A stretch of 64,000 bases of DNA from Mycobacterium attenuatum (lineage in GTDB: Bacteria > Actinomycetota > Actinomycetes > Mycobacteriales > Mycobacteriaceae). The position numbers were made by a program, and so were the translations under genes. The stretch lies in contig NZ_UPHT01000057.1 of NCBI RefSeq assembly GCF_900566085.1, positions 1-64,000 on the forward strand, written 5' to 3'. Below the pieces are notes generated by a model, which was given only the letters and a program-made list of their open reading frames with translations, made no database searches and was not told where the DNA came from. Shown piece after piece: positions 1 through 11,810 of the stretch. The first letter of the stretch is position 1, and each line of letters starts with the position of its first letter.

Positions 1-33
1 CGCCCCAACCCGCCCAGGTGAGGATCACCGCTT

Positions 34-441
34 GTGACTGTGTTCACCGAAGTCGAGATCGAGTACCTGGCTAGCCAGCGGCTCGGCAGGCTTGCGACGC
101 TCGCGCCCAAAGGCTCCCCCCAGATACGCCCGGTCCGCTTCCAGTACAACGCGGAGCTGAACACCATCGACATCGGTGGCCGAGCCATGGCCGGTAGCCG
201 CAAGCTTCGCAACGTCCAGAACGATCCCCGAGTGTCGTTTGTCATCGATGACCTCGCCTCCATTGATCCGTGGCGCCCTCGAGGAATCGAGATCCGCGGG
301 CGGGCCGAAGCGCTGTCGGCCGATGGCGCCCAGGAGGGGTCCGGCGGTGCCATGATCCGGATCCATCCCCGGCGGATCCTGGTTTGGGGACTCGACAGCG
401 AGTCACCTGCTCTGCAGGCCCGCAACGTGACGCAAGTTTGA
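34..441 (+). CDS. PPOX-class (split beta-barrel) F420/flavin-dependent oxidoreductase
   Basis: Encodes 135 residues of the pyridoxamine-phosphate-oxidase-like split beta-barrel fold. The N-terminal run with LGRLATLAPKGSPQIRPVRF and the later FVIDDL and ArgGlyIleGluIleArgGly segments are typical of mycobacterial PPOX proteins that use F420 or FMN. The GTG start at 34 has a GAGG-type ribosome site about 9 bases upstream. Length fits the family (120-150 residues). The substrate cannot be told. It is co-directional with mqo but separated by 187 bases, so probably its own transcript. I am sure of the fold, less of the cofactor. Confidence 0.8.
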   Translation: MTVFTEVEIEYLASQRLGRLATLAPKGSPQIRPVRFQYNAELNTIDIGGRAMAGSRKLRNVQNDPRVSFVIDDLASIDPWRPRGIEIRGRAEALSADGAQEGSGGAMIRIHPRRILVWGLDSESPALQARNVTQV

Positions 442-628
442 CGCCGGCTGGGTGAGCATTCCCGCAGAACGTTATGCGGCCTCGTGCCGGTAACTTTCAC
501 CCCGAGAGCGCGATGGGTCGGCCCAGACCATCGGGTAGGGATCGTCGCCGGATGGAGGGGAAGTCGTCGACCCCGGCCGCCGGGATAACCTTGGGACCAT
601 TACACCCGAGGGAAGGACCAACAATCCG

Positions 629-2113
629 GTGGCAAGGCTAGCCAGGGCCGCTGATGTCGTGCTGGTGGGCGCGGGCATCATGAGCGCCACGCTGGGCGCG
701 TTGCTCAAGCGGCTGGAGCCGGACTGGTCGATCGTCGTCGTCGAGAGGCTCGATGCCGTCGCCGCCGAGAGCAGCAGTCCCTGGAACAATGCCGGCACCG
801 GGCATGCGGGGCTGTGCGAAATGAACTACACCCCAGCCAGTCCCGGCGGTGCCATCGACATCACCAAAGCGGTCCTGATCAACGAGCAATTCCAGGTCAC
901 CCGCCAGTTCTGGGCCTACGCCGCGGAAAACGGCATGCTGAGCGACGTGCGTGGCTTTCTCAATCCCGTTCCGCACGCCAGTTTCGTGCACGGAGCCGAC
1001 GGCGTCGACTACCTACGGCGCCGGCGTGATGCGCTGGCGGGCAACCCGTTGTTCTCCCGCACCGAACTGATCGACGACCCGGATGAGTTCGCCGCCCGGC
1101 TGCCCTTCATGGCCGCCAAACGAGACTTTTCAGAGCCGGTCGCGCTCAGCTGGGCTCCCGACGGCACCGATGTCGACTTCGGTGCATTGTCGCGCCAGCT
1201 CATCGGCTATTGCGTCCGCAACGGCAGCACCGCACTTTTCGGTCACGAGGTCCGCGACCTTCATCGCCGGTCCGATGGCGGTTGGACATTGACCGTCAAC
1301 AACCGTCGCAGCGGCGAAAAGCACACGCTGGAGGCGAAATTCGTCTTCGTCGGAGCCGGGGGAGACGCGTTGCCGTTGTTACAGAAGTCGGGGGTGAGGG
1401 AGATCCGGGGTTTCGCCGGTTTTCCGATCGGTGGCCGCTTCCTGCGCAGCGACAACCCCGCGCTCACCGCCGCGCACCGAGCCAAGGTCTATGGGGTGCC
1501 CTCGCCGGGTGCGCCGCCGCTGGGGGCGCTGCACCTGGACCTGAGGTTCGTCAACGGCAAGCCGTGGCTGGTTTTCGGGCCGTACCCGGGCTGGTCGCCA
1601 AAGTTCTTGAAACACGGCCACTTCAGCGACCTGCCCCGGTCGATCCGGCGAAACAACCTGCTGTCCCTGCTCGGTGTCGGCGTCACCGAACTGACCTTGC
1701 TGAACTACCTGATTGGCCAGCTGCGGCTCTCGACGCCTGATCGTGTCGATGTGCTACGTGAATTTGCACCCAATGCAAGGGATTCGGACTGGGAGCTGAC
1801 CGTGGCCGGTCAGCGGGTGCAGGTGATACGGCGCGACAAGCGCAAAGGTGGGGTGCTCGAGTTCAACACCACATTTGTCGGCGCCGCCGACGGCAGCATC
1901 GCCGGACTGCTGGGAGGCTCGCCGGGAGCCTCGACAGCAGTGCCCATCATGTTCGAGGTCCTGCAGCGCTGCTTTGGTCATCGGTATCAGTCGTGGCTGC
2001 CCACGCTCAAAGAGATGGTGCCGTCGCTGGGGGCCGAGCTCTCGCAGGAGCCCGCGCTGTACGACGAAGTGTGGTCCTGGACCACCAAGGCGCTGCAGTT
2101 GGACGCCGCATGA
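629..2113 (+). CDS. mqo: Malate:quinone oxidoreductase
   Basis: Peripheral membrane FAD enzyme that oxidises malate to oxaloacetate and passes electrons to menaquinone, part of the TCA cycle and respiratory chain. The 494 residues carry the dinucleotide fold GAGIMS at 14-19, the family segment [13 protein letters not shown] near residue 51, and the C-terminal [12 protein letters not shown] block that closes the FAD site. It matches the M. tuberculosis protein as I recall it almost throughout (493 residues). The GTG start at 629 follows a GGAAGGA run at 611-617. The stop codon overlaps the ATG of the next gene, so translation of the two is probably coupled. Confidence 0.96.
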   Translation: MARLARAADVVLVGAGIMSATLGALLKRLEPDWSIVVVERLDAVAAESSSPWNNAGTGHAGLCEMNYTPASPGGAIDITKAVLINEQFQVTRQFWAYAAENGMLSDVRGFLNPVPHASFVHGADGVDYLRRRRDALAGNPLFSRTELIDDPDEFAARLPFMAAKRDFSEPVALSWAPDGTDVDFGALSRQLIGYCVRNGSTALFGHEVRDLHRRSDGGWTLTVNNRRSGEKHTLEAKFVFVGAGGDALPLLQKSGVREIRGFAGFPIGGRFLRSDNPALTAAHRAKVYGVPSPGAPPLGALHLDLRFVNGKPWLVFGPYPGWSPKFLKHGHFSDLPRSIRRNNLLSLLGVGVTELTLLNYLIGQLRLSTPDRVDVLREFAPNARDSDWELTVAGQRVQVIRRDKRKGGVLEFNTTFVGAADGSIAGLLGGSPGASTAVPIMFEVLQRCFGHRYQSWLPTLKEMVPSLGAELSQEPALYDEVWSWTTKALQLDAA

Positions 2114-2576
2114 CCGAAGCCTTGCGCCGAGCGTGGTCGAAAGACCTTGACGCGCGGACCCTATACGAGTTGCTCAAGCTGCGCGTGGAAGTCTTCGTGG
2201 TCGAACAGGCCTGCCCGTATCCCGAGCTGGACGGCCGCGACCTGCTCTCCGAGACCAGGCACTTCTGGCTGGAAACCCCTGAGGGTGAGGTGATCTGCAC
2301 CCTGCGGCTGATGGAGGAACACGCCGGAGGTGAGAAGACCTTCCGCATCGGTCGGCTGTGCACTCGGCGGGATGCCCGCGGTCAGGGGCACACCACCCGG
2401 CTGCTGCGCGCCGCGCTGGCCGAAGTGGGTGACTTTCCATGCCGGATCGACGCCCAGGTCTATCTGGCCGACATGTACGCTCAGCACGGATTCGTCCGTG
2501 ACGGCGACGATTTCATCGACGACGGTATTCCACATGTGCCGATGCTTCGGCCCGCGTCCGGTCCGGCGGCCCACTC

Positions 2577-2580
<4 letters not shown>
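2110..2580 (+). CDS. GNAT-family N-acetyltransferase, ElaA-like
   Basis: A 156-residue acetyltransferase of the GNAT fold, like Rv2851c. The acetyl-CoA motif RRDARGQG lies at about 86-93, and the N-terminal [13 protein letters not shown] plus PYPELDGRD segments are typical of the ElaA subgroup. The ATG at 2110 overlaps the mqo stop (ATGA), and the stop overlaps the GTG of the chelatase gene, so three genes are read as one operon. The natural acceptor is unknown. Placement between mqo and a chelatase does not point to a clear substrate. Confidence 0.88.
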
Positions 2581-4547
<1,967 letters not shown>

Positions 4548-4580
4548 AGCCGGGACCACAAGCTGGAAAGGCAACCGCTT

Positions 4581-5204
4581 ATGCCGCAGGGAAATCCGAC
4601 CTATGTCCCCGACGACGGTCTGACCACCAGAGCGCGGCGTAACTTGCCGGTCCTGGCGGTACATACCGGCGAGGGCAAGGGAAAATCGACGGCAGCCTTT
4701 GGAATGGCATTGCGCGCCTGGAACATTGGGCTCGACGTTGCCGTATTTCAGTTCGTCAAGAGTACCAAATGGCGGGTGGGCGAAGAGGCGGCGTTCCGTC
4801 AGCTCGGGCAGTTGCACGACGAACACGGGATCGGCGGGGCCGTTGAATGGCACAAGATGGGCGGCGGCTGGTCGTGGACGCGTACATCGCGCAAGGCCGG
4901 CAGCGACTCCGACCACGCCGCAGCGGCGGCGGATGGCTGGGCCGAGATCGCGCACCGCCTGGCGGTGCAACGCCACCAGTTTTACGTGCTGGACGAGTTC
5001 ACCTACCCGCTGAAGTGGGGGTGGGTTGACGTCGACGACGTGGTGAATGTCTTGCGGACACGGCCCGGCCACCAACACGTCGTGATCACCGGACGTGACG
5101 CACCGCCGCAATTGATCGAGGCCGCCGACTTGGTGACGGAGATGACCAAGGTCAAACACCCGATGGATGCGGGCCGTAAGGGCCAGCAGGGCATCGAGTG
5201 GTGA
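4581..5204 (+). CDS. cobO: Cob(I)alamin/cob(I)yrinate a,c-diamide adenosyltransferase
   Basis: Transfers the adenosyl group of ATP to the cobalt of corrinoids in B12 synthesis or salvage. The 207 residues (same length as I recall for M. tuberculosis CobO) have the P-loop GEGKGKST at 30-37, KMGGGWSWTR in the middle, the YVLDEFTYPL Walker-B-like run, and the ending VKHPMDAGRKGQQGIEW that marks CobO/BtuR. The ATG at 4581 has GGAAAGG about 10 bases upstream. It lies 33 bases after the chelatase and 4 bases before cobB, consistent with one cobalamin operon. Confidence 0.96.
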   Translation: MPQGNPTYVPDDGLTTRARRNLPVLAVHTGEGKGKSTAAFGMALRAWNIGLDVAVFQFVKSTKWRVGEEAAFRQLGQLHDEHGIGGAVEWHKMGGGWSWTRTSRKAGSDSDHAAAAADGWAEIAHRLAVQRHQFYVLDEFTYPLKWGWVDVDDVVNVLRTRPGHQHVVITGRDAPPQLIEAADLVTEMTKVKHPMDAGRKGQQGIEW

Positions 5205-5208
5205 GGCC

Positions 5209-6576
5209 GTGACCTCAACACCGGCCCTGGTCATCGCCGCGCCCGCATCGGGCAGCGGAAAGACCACCATCGCAACGGGTTTGATGGGGGCGCTGCGCCG
5301 GGCCGGTCACCGCGTTGCGCCCTTCAAGGTCGGTCCCGACTTCATCGACCCCGGCTACCACACCCTGGCCGCTGGGCGGGTCGGCCGCAACCTGGACCCG
5401 GTACTGGTCGGGGAGCAGCTCATCGGCCCGCTCTACGCGCACGGCACCGTCGGCGCCGACATTGCCCTGGTCGAGGGTGTGATGGGCTTATTCGACGGAC
5501 GCATCGGTGGCGCGGTCAGCGGCCCGGCGGCGGGGTCCACCGCGCACGTCGCAGGCTTGCTGGGAGCCCCCGTACTCCTGGTGGTCGACGCACGGGGCCA
5601 GAGCCACAGCGTCGCCGCGCTGGTGCACGGCTTCGTCACGTTCGACTCGGCCACCCGAATCGCGGGCGTGGTCCTCAACCGGGTCGGGACCGCCCGGCAC
5701 GAACATGTGCTACGACAGGCGTGCGAACAGGCCGGTGTCGCGGTGCTCGGAGCCATCCCCAGAAGCGCTGAATTAGAGCTTCCAACAAGGCATTTAGGTC
5801 TCATCACCGCTGTCGAGTACGGTCGTCGGGCCCGGCTGGCGGTCGAGGCGATGACGGCGTTGGTCGCTCGGCACGTCGATTTGACCGCAGTGGCCGCGGC
5901 CGCCGCAAGCCGGGTCGGCACGCCTCCCTGGGACCCGGTGGCAGCCGTCGGCGGGCCGCGGGGCAGGCGCCCCACTGTAGCGATGGCCGCGGGCAAGGCT
6001 TTTAGCTTCGCCTACGCCGAACATGCCGAGTTGTTGCGGGCGGCCGGCGCCGATGTCGTCGACTTCGACCCGCTCAGCCAATCGCTGCCCGAAGGAACGA
6101 ACGCCGTGCTGCTGCCGGGTGGATTCCCCGAGCAATTCGCCGCGGAGCTCTCTGCCAATGAGCTGGTCCGCGGTCAGCTCCGGCACTTGGCGGCCGCAGG
6201 GGCTCCCGTACACGCCGAATGCGCCGGACTGATTTATCTGGTATCCGAACTCGATGGATACCCGATGTGCGGCGTGCTGGCCGGCTCCGCTCGCTTCACG
6301 CAGCGCCTCACACTGGGATACCGCGACGCCGTCGCGGTCGCCGATTCACCGCTGTTTTCGGTTGGCCAGCGAGTTGCCGGACACGAATTCCACCGCACCA
6401 CGGTCACATTCACCGATAACTACCAGCCGGCTTGGGCCTACCGAGGCGATGAAACGCACGCTGTAAGAGACGGCGCCGTGCACGCTGGCGTGCATGCGTC
6501 TTATCTGCACACGCATCCGGCTGCCAACCCCGGCGCGGTGGCACGCTTCCTAGCACATGCCGCAACTCTGTCGTAA
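5209..6576 (+). CDS. cobB: Cobyrinate a,c-diamide synthase
   Basis: ATP- and glutamine-dependent amidation of the a and c carboxylates of (hydrogeno)cobyrinate. The 455 residues carry the dethiobiotin-synthase-like P-loop APASGSGKT at 11-19 and a C-terminal class I-like glutamine amidotransferase domain with the nucleophile in HAECAG (Cys338) and a late GVHASYLHTHP that supplies the His. GTG at 5209 is preferred over upstream in-frame starts because they would lie inside cobO and because it gives the family N-terminus. A 23-base hairpin lies about 30 bases after the stop. Confidence 0.95.
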   Translation: MTSTPALVIAAPASGSGKTTIATGLMGALRRAGHRVAPFKVGPDFIDPGYHTLAAGRVGRNLDPVLVGEQLIGPLYAHGTVGADIALVEGVMGLFDGRIGGAVSGPAAGSTAHVAGLLGAPVLLVVDARGQSHSVAALVHGFVTFDSATRIAGVVLNRVGTARHEHVLRQACEQAGVAVLGAIPRSAELELPTRHLGLITAVEYGRRARLAVEAMTALVARHVDLTAVAAAAASRVGTPPWDPVAAVGGPRGRRPTVAMAAGKAFSFAYAEHAELLRAAGADVVDFDPLSQSLPEGTNAVLLPGGFPEQFAAELSANELVRGQLRHLAAAGAPVHAECAGLIYLVSELDGYPMCGVLAGSARFTQRLTLGYRDAVAVADSPLFSVGQRVAGHEFHRTTVTFTDNYQPAWAYRGDETHAVRDGAVHAGVHASYLHTHPAANPGAVARFLAHAATLS

Positions 6577-6603
6577 CCGCGAGCACTAGCCCGCGAACGT
6601 ACG

Positions 6604-6626
6604 CCAGGGCGAAAATTCGCGCCTGG
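6604..6626 (+). terminator. Hairpin after cobB
   Basis: CCAGG-GCGAA, a two-base loop, TTCGC-G-CCTGG: a 10-pair stem with one bulged base. No T-run follows, as is common for mycobacterial terminators. It lies in the 132-base gap between cobB and cysG and could end the cobalamin transcript; attenuation is also possible. Strand assignment follows the flanking genes. Confidence 0.5.
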
Positions 6627-6708
6627 AGTCGCCGTGGCGTTACATTCGCGGCTCGACAACACCCGCGTCGCGCTCCGCCGCGCTGGCGATCACCACTAAG
6701 CTTGGCGG

Positions 6709-7944
6709 GTGACCGAGAGCCCCTACCTCGTCGGATTGCGACTGGCCGGCAAGAAGGTGGTAGTGATCGGCGGGGGCAATGTCGCCCAACGCCGCCTGCC
6801 CCTTCTCATCTCGAGCGGCGCAGACGTGCACGTCATCTCCCGTAGCGCCACCCGCGCCGTGGAGGCGATGGAAGGCATCACATTGTCGCTGCGTGAATAC
6901 CGTGACGGTGACCTCGAAGGCGCCTGGTATGCGATAGCGGCCACCGACGACGCGGAGGTCAATGCGACCGTCGTCGCGGAGGCCGACAGCCGGCAGATCT
7001 TTTGTGTCCGCGCCGACATCGCCGTCGAAGGAAGTGCAGTCACCCCGGCGACGTTCAGCTATGCAGGGCTGTCCGTGGGCGTGCTGGCCGGCGGCGAGCA
7101 CCGCCGTTCGGCTGCCATCCGGTCTGCGATTCGCGAGGCGTTGCAGACGGGGCTGATCACCCCGGAAAGCCCGGAAAGCCCCTTAAGCTCCGACATCATT
7201 CGCGGCGGGGTAGCGCTGGTCGGTGGCGGCCCGGGCGATCCTGAACTGATCACTGTCCGCGGCCGGCGCCTGCTTGCCCACGCCGATGTCGTGATCGCCG
7301 ACCGTCTGGCACCACCCGAGCTGCTCGCCGAACTGCCACCACATGTGGAAGTTATCGACGCCGCCAAGATCCCGTATGGCCGGGCCATGGCCCAGGACGC
7401 AATCCACGCCGCCATGATCGAGCGAGCCAAATCGGGGAGCTTCGTGGTTCGTCTGAAAGGCGGCGATCCGTTCGTGTTCGCCCGGGGCTACGAGGAGGTA
7501 CTGGCATGCGCCGAAGCCGGTATTCCGGTGACCGTGGTGCCAGGTGTGACGAGTGCCATAGCAGTTCCTGCTTCCGCGGGCGTTCCGGTCACGCATCGGG
7601 CCACGAATCACGAGTTTGTCGTGGTCAGCGGCCATCTCCCGCCCGGTCACCCCGAATCGTTAGTGAATTGGAATGCATTGGCAGCATTGTCGGGCACCAT
7701 TGTTTTGCTGATGGCCGTGGAACGGATCGAACTTTTCGTCGATGCCCTTTTGAAAGGCGGACGACCTGCGGAAACGCCGGTCGTGGTGGTTCAGCACGGA
7801 ACGACGCCCGCTCAGCACACGTTGCGGGCCACCCTCGCCGACACGCCGGAAAAGGTCCGCGCAGAGGGGATTCGACCTCCGGCGATCGTTGTCATCGGGG
7901 CCGTGGCGGGCCTCAGCAGCGTTCGGGGTTTAAACAATTCTTAA
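6709..7944 (+). CDS. cysG: Siroheme synthase, CysG type (precorrin-2 dehydrogenase + uroporphyrinogen-III methyltransferase)
   Basis: A 411-residue bifunctional enzyme. The N-terminal Rossmann domain (GGGNVAQRR at 21-29, then VRADIAVEGSAVTPATFSYAG) matches the precorrin-2 dehydrogenase/ferrochelatase part. From about 165 comes the SAM-dependent uroporphyrinogen-III C-methyltransferase with VGGGPGDPELITVRG, VVIADRL, RLKGGDPFVFARG and VVPGVTSA. It provides siroheme for sulfite/nitrite reductases and precorrin-2 for B12, fitting the cobO-cobB neighbours. The GTG at 6709 gives the family N-terminus (MTE.PYLVGLRLAGKKVVV). Confidence 0.95.
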   Translation: MTESPYLVGLRLAGKKVVVIGGGNVAQRRLPLLISSGADVHVISRSATRAVEAMEGITLSLREYRDGDLEGAWYAIAATDDAEVNATVVAEADSRQIFCVRADIAVEGSAVTPATFSYAGLSVGVLAGGEHRRSAAIRSAIREALQTGLITPESPESPLSSDIIRGGVALVGGGPGDPELITVRGRRLLAHADVVIADRLAPPELLAELPPHVEVIDAAKIPYGRAMAQDAIHAAMIERAKSGSFVVRLKGGDPFVFARGYEEVLACAEAGIPVTVVPGVTSAIAVPASAGVPVTHRATNHEFVVVSGHLPPGHPESLVNWNALAALSGTIVLLMAVERIELFVDALLKGGRPAETPVVVVQHGTTPAQHTLRATLADTPEKVRAEGIRPPAIVVIGAVAGLSSVRGLNNS

Positions 7945-7966
7945 GATTACTGTAAGGTAACCCGTT

Positions 7967-9559
7967 ATGACGGCTCTCAACGACACAGAGCGGGCTGCCC
8001 ACAATTGGACGTCCGGACGGCAGGAGCGTCCGGCGTCGGCTCGCCCGGCGCGCTCGGCGGAGACCGCCTCGCAGCGCATCACCAGGTATTACCCGACTTG
8101 GCTGCCCTCTCGTCGCTTCATCGCCGCAGTCATCGCGATCGGTGGAATGCAGCTCTTGGCGACCATGGACAGCACCGTCGCCATCGTCGCGCTTCCTAAG
8201 ATCCAGAACGAACTCAGCCTGTCCGACGCCGGCCGTAGCTGGGTGATCACCGCCTACGTGCTGACCTTCGGCGGCCTGATGCTGCTCGGTGGGCGTCTCG
8301 GCGACACCATCGGGCGCAAACGGACCTTCATTGTCGGCGTCGCGCTGTTCACCATCTCCTCGGTGCTGTGCGCGGTCGCCTGGGACGAGGCCACGATGGT
8401 CGTCGCGCGACTGTCCCAGGGCGTCGGGTCTGCCATCGCCTCGCCGACCGGTCTGGCGCTGGTGGCCACCACGTTCCCGAAGGGGCCAGCCCGTAACGCC
8501 GCCACGGCGGTGTTCGCTGCGATGACGGCTATCGGTTCGGTGATGGGCCTGGTGGTCGGCGGAGCCCTGACCGAGGTCTCGTGGCGGCTGGCGTTCCTGG
8601 TGAACGTGCCGATCGGTCTGGTGATGATCTACCTGGCCCGCACCGCGCTGCGGGAAACCAATCGTGAGCGGATGAAGCTCGACGCGACCGGCGCCATGCT
8701 GGCCACGTTGGCCTGCACCGCGGCCGTCTTCGCCTTCTCGATGGGACCGGAAAAAGGCTGGATCTCGGTGACCACCATCGGTTCCGGCGCGGTGGCTCTG
8801 GCGGCTGCTCTCGCGTTCATCGTGGTGGAGCGCAGTGCTGAAAACCCGGTCGTGCCGTTCCACCTGTTCCGTGACCGCAACCGGCTGGTCACCTTCATCG
8901 CGATCTTCCTGGCCGGCGGTGTCATGTTCACCCTGACGGTGTGCATCGGTCTGTACGTGCAGGACATCCTGGGCTACAGCGCGCTGCGCGCCGGGGTCGG
9001 ATTCATCCCGTTCGTTATCGCAATGGGTATCGGCCTGGGCATCTCCTCGCAGCTGGTGTCGCGGTTTTCGCCGCGGGTGCTCACGATCGCCGGGGGATAC
9101 CTGCTGGTCTTGGCCATGCTGTACGGCTGGTTGTTCATGCATCGTGGCGTGGCTTACTTCCCCAACCTGGTGGTGCCCATCGTTGTGGGCGGGGTCGGCA
9201 TCGGGATGGCGGTAGTTCCGCTGACCCTGTCGGCGATCGCCGGCGTGGGTTTCGACCAGATCGGCCCGGTGTCCGCGATGACGCTGATGCTGCAGAGCCT
9301 GGGCGGGCCGCTGGTGTTGGCCGTGGTTCAGGCCGTGATCACCTCGCGCACGCTGTACCTCGGTGGTACCACCGGTCCGGTGAAGTTCATGAACGACGCT
9401 CAGTTGGCAGCGCTTGACCATGGCTACACCTATGGCCTGCTGTGGATCGCCGGAGCGGCCGTCATCGTCGGCGGGGCTGCGGTGCTGATCGGCTACACCC
9501 CGGCGCAGGTCGCCCATGCGCAGGAGGTCAAGGAAGCCATGGACGCCGGAGAGTTGTAA
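7967..9559 (+). CDS. efpA: MFS efflux transporter EfpA (14-TM, DHA2 type)
   Basis: Inner-membrane exporter of 530 residues, nearly identical in plan to M. tuberculosis EfpA, an essential pump linked to drug tolerance and lipid handling. A polar, Arg-rich N-terminus of about 45 residues precedes the first helix (FIAAVIAIGGMQLLATMDSTVAIVALP). The MFS motif GGRLGDTIGRKRTF follows helix 2, and the later helices include FVNVPIGLVMIY-like and GVMFTLTVCIGLYVQDILGYSALRAG runs. The ATG at 7967 has TAAGG close upstream. It starts 22 bases after cysG but its product is unrelated; a separate promoter in the AT-rich gap (TTAAGATTACTGTAAGG) is possible. Confidence 0.97.
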   Translation: MTALNDTERAAHNWTSGRQERPASARPARSAETASQRITRYYPTWLPSRRFIAAVIAIGGMQLLATMDSTVAIVALPKIQNELSLSDAGRSWVITAYVLTFGGLMLLGGRLGDTIGRKRTFIVGVALFTISSVLCAVAWDEATMVVARLSQGVGSAIASPTGLALVATTFPKGPARNAATAVFAAMTAIGSVMGLVVGGALTEVSWRLAFLVNVPIGLVMIYLARTALRETNRERMKLDATGAMLATLACTAAVFAFSMGPEKGWISVTTIGSGAVALAAALAFIVVERSAENPVVPFHLFRDRNRLVTFIAIFLAGGVMFTLTVCIGLYVQDILGYSALRAGVGFIPFVIAMGIGLGISSQLVSRFSPRVLTIAGGYLLVLAMLYGWLFMHRGVAYFPNLVVPIVVGGVGIGMAVVPLTLSAIAGVGFDQIGPVSAMTLMLQSLGGPLVLAVVQAVITSRTLYLGGTTGPVKFMNDAQLAALDHGYTYGLLWIAGAAVIVGGAAVLIGYTPAQVAHAQEVKEAMDAGEL

Positions 9560-9571
9560 CTCTTCCGGGTG

Positions 9572-10849
9572 TCAGCGCAGCGGCCACACCAGTTGGCGAA
9601 CATAGCCGTCGGGTTGGTCGTCGTCGATGCCATACTCGGCGGGCCAGCGGTCGGCGGGTAGGTACAGCGTGCCGAACAGCGCATCAACGAGAGGGAACTC
9701 CGCGGCGTAGTTGGAGTTGTAAGCCTGGGGCTGGCGTGCGTGGTGCCAGTGGTGGAACTGCGGAGTGGCAATCAGCCAGCTCAGCGGCCTGCAGGTCAGC
9801 CTTAAGTTGGCATGGATGAAGATGTCCTGCAGCGTCAACAGAATGACGATCGCGCCCAGGCCGACCCGACCAAAGCCCAGCGCATACAGCGGCACCACAG
9901 CGGCCGAGCGTATGGCTATCTGGTCGAGGGGATGCATGTGGGCGGCCGCGAGCCAGTCCATCTCGCGGACACTGTGGTGCACGCGGTGGAATCGCCACAG
10001 CACGGGGACCTCGTGCATGGCGCGATGCCCCGCGTAGCCACCCACTGCGGTAATGGCCAGGGCCGCAACGACTTGCAACCAACCCGGGTTCCCGACGACC
10101 GCGGCGCGAAAGGTCGCCGGTACCAGGGCCTGCAGGGCGGTGCCGGCCACCGCCACGGCGCCGACTAGACCGACTTTGCGCGCGGCCCCGTTGACCAGGT
10201 AATGCACCACATCGGTACGCCACCCACGGCGTAGCACTTGCCGCGGGTGAAGTGCGAACAGCCGCTCGAGGGGAATGAAGATCGTCGCCAGGATCGCCAG
10301 CTTGACCGCCATCTCACTGCGCACGCTGAGTGCGACGAGCACCAGCAACGAAGTGACCAGCACCAAGGCAATGCCGCCGGGTCTAACCCCGCCCGGCGCC
10401 CCGACTTCGACCGACGGGGGAGTAGCTGCGCTCACGGCGCGCGTCGGGCGGTCGGCTATGGCTAACGGCCGCCCGAGTCTGGACAGCCTGCCCCACCCGG
10501 CCAGCACACCGGCCGCCACGATGACGGCGGGAACTCCAATGATCGGTCGGACGGTGGCGACCGCTATCGCGGTGATCAGGATCGCCGATTGAAGCGCCAT
10601 GCCGGTCACCTTCATCACTCGCGCGCCCTGCAGCAGCCGGATCGCGTGCCAGCCGGTCATGGCAGCCGCCGCCACGAGCACAACCTCAAGCACCATTGCG
10701 CCGCGGTCAAGACGCTCATGTCTTCCTGTGCCGACAATAGTCACGGCGCCAACGAGCCCGACCAGTTCGGCCGAGTACAAAATGCCCAGAGCCGCCACTA
10801 GGGGCCGGTCCCGATATTCGGGCTCTGCCCTGGTAAGCGCCGTACTCAT
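9572..10849 (-). CDS. Sterol desaturase / fatty-acid hydroxylase superfamily membrane protein
   Basis: A 425-residue integral membrane protein. The N-terminal half has several hydrophobic helices. The C-terminal half has the His clusters of the di-iron fatty-acid-hydroxylase superfamily (PF04116 type): HRAMH, HRVHH, a separate HANL, and HFHHWHH. Such enzymes hydroxylate or desaturate lipid chains in the membrane using O2. An in-frame TTG nine bases further upstream (10858) is an alternative start; neither has a strong ribosome site. It is convergent with efpA (12 bases apart). I recall efpA and proS as neighbours in H37Rv, so this gene looks inserted together with the transposase remnant beside it. 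Substrate unknown. Confidence 0.82.
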   Translation of the reverse strand: MSTALTRAEPEYRDRPLVAALGILYSAELVGLVGAVTIVGTGRHERLDRGAMVLEVVLVAAAAMTGWHAIRLLQGARVMKVTGMALQSAILITAIAVATVRPIIGVPAVIVAAGVLAGWGRLSRLGRPLAIADRPTRAVSAATPPSVEVGAPGGVRPGGIALVLVTSLLVLVALSVRSEMAVKLAILATIFIPLERLFALHPRQVLRRGWRTDVVHYLVNGAARKVGLVGAVAVAGTALQALVPATFRAAVVGNPGWLQVVAALAITAVGGYAGHRAMHEVPVLWRFHRVHHSVREMDWLAAAHMHPLDQIAIRSAAVVPLYALGFGRVGLGAIVILLTLQDIFIHANLRLTCRPLSWLIATPQFHHWHHARQPQAYNSNYAAEFPLVDALFGTLYLPADRWPAEYGIDDDQPDGYVRQLVWPLR

Positions 10850-10988
10850 GCGCGACAAGGTATCGCTCGCAGCTGAGGAATATCTGAATGTCTCCCTGTT
10901 CGCGACCCCCCATACCTGCTATGGGCGGGCGCGCCGGTCGCGCATCCGGTGGGGCCGTGCCGTCGAGACATCCCAGGTTTGTAAGTTG

Positions 10989-11666
10989 TCAAGCGGTGAT
11001 GGGGGTTCGGTGGGCACAGGCTCGGTCTTCGTCGTAGAGGGCGTGGTGGCGGAGGCAGCCGTGCAGGATGCCGACGAGGCGGTTGCCGAGGGCGCGTAGG
11101 GCTTGGTGGTGGCTGTCTTTAGACCGTATGGGGGGCTGATCGTAGAAGGCGCGGGCGTCCGGGCTGGTGGAAAGGGCGCAGAAGGCCCACTGGTCGATGG
11201 CGTCGTAGAGGCGGCTGTTGCGGATGTAGCGGGCGACGACGCGGCATTTCTTGTCGGGAGCGACGGTCAGGGGTGAGGTTCCGGCGTAGTTTTTGCGAGA
11301 CTTGGCGTCGGTGTATCGATTCGGGTCGTCCCCGAACTCACCAAGCACCCGGGCGCCGAGTACGACACCAAGTCCTGGCAGGGAGCGGTAGATGTCGGCG
11401 TCCGGGTGTGCCTCAAAATGGGCGGCCAAGCTGGTTTCGAGCTTGGTGATCTGTCGATTCAGCTCGGCGATGATGGCCACGGCAGCGCGGGTGGTGGCTG
11501 CGAATGCCGTCGCCACCGTTGGTGGGGCGGTCAGCTGTTGTGAGCGCAGCGCGGCTTGAATCTTTTTGGCTCGGCTGGCGATATAGCGTTGGCGGCCTCC
11601 GCGTTTGAGCGCGGACTGGATGGTCGACAGACTCAACTTGGCACCCGTATCGGGGGTGGGGGACAA
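10989..11666 (-). pseudogene. IS110-family transposase, C-terminal remnant
   Basis: About 225 residues that correspond to the C-terminal half of an IS110-type transposase. A coiled helical stretch leads to LPGLGVVLGARVLGEFGDDP, then YTDAKSRKNYAGTSPLT, the Transposase_20 (helix-hairpin-helix) signature, and the usual ending LHGCLRHHALYDED. The N-terminal DEDD catalytic domain (normally about 170-200 residues) is missing: upstream of 11690 no matching frame is seen. The element is therefore inactive. Its ending is intact, so the truncation is at the 5' side. It sits between the sterol-desaturase-like gene and proS, marking this gap as a site of past insertion. Confidence 0.82.
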
Positions 11667-11810
11667 ACCCGTTCGACGGCAGGCCGATCAAGACCCATTA
11701 GTGTGCGCCTACGGCTTCGAGACTGCAGACACGGCGGCCGCCGGGGCCGCTGACCAGCCCTGAGCTCACATTGAAAGCCGCCACAGCACACTCGCCGTGA
11801 TTAAGGCGCT

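Noticed and set aside
442..628. Cobalamin riboswitch before the mqo-cobalamin operon
   Set aside because: No B12-box-like sequence was seen in this gap or before cobO; I cannot support one.
7913..9517. Long minus-strand open frame of about 534 codons opposite efpA
   Set aside because: It mirrors efpA codons; the protein is rich in His, Arg, Gln and Asp with no domain. High GC content creates such shadows.
9545..9575. Bidirectional terminator between efpA and the desaturase-like gene
   Set aside because: Only a 6-base inverted repeat (AGAGTT/AACTCT) with a two-base loop, too short to call.
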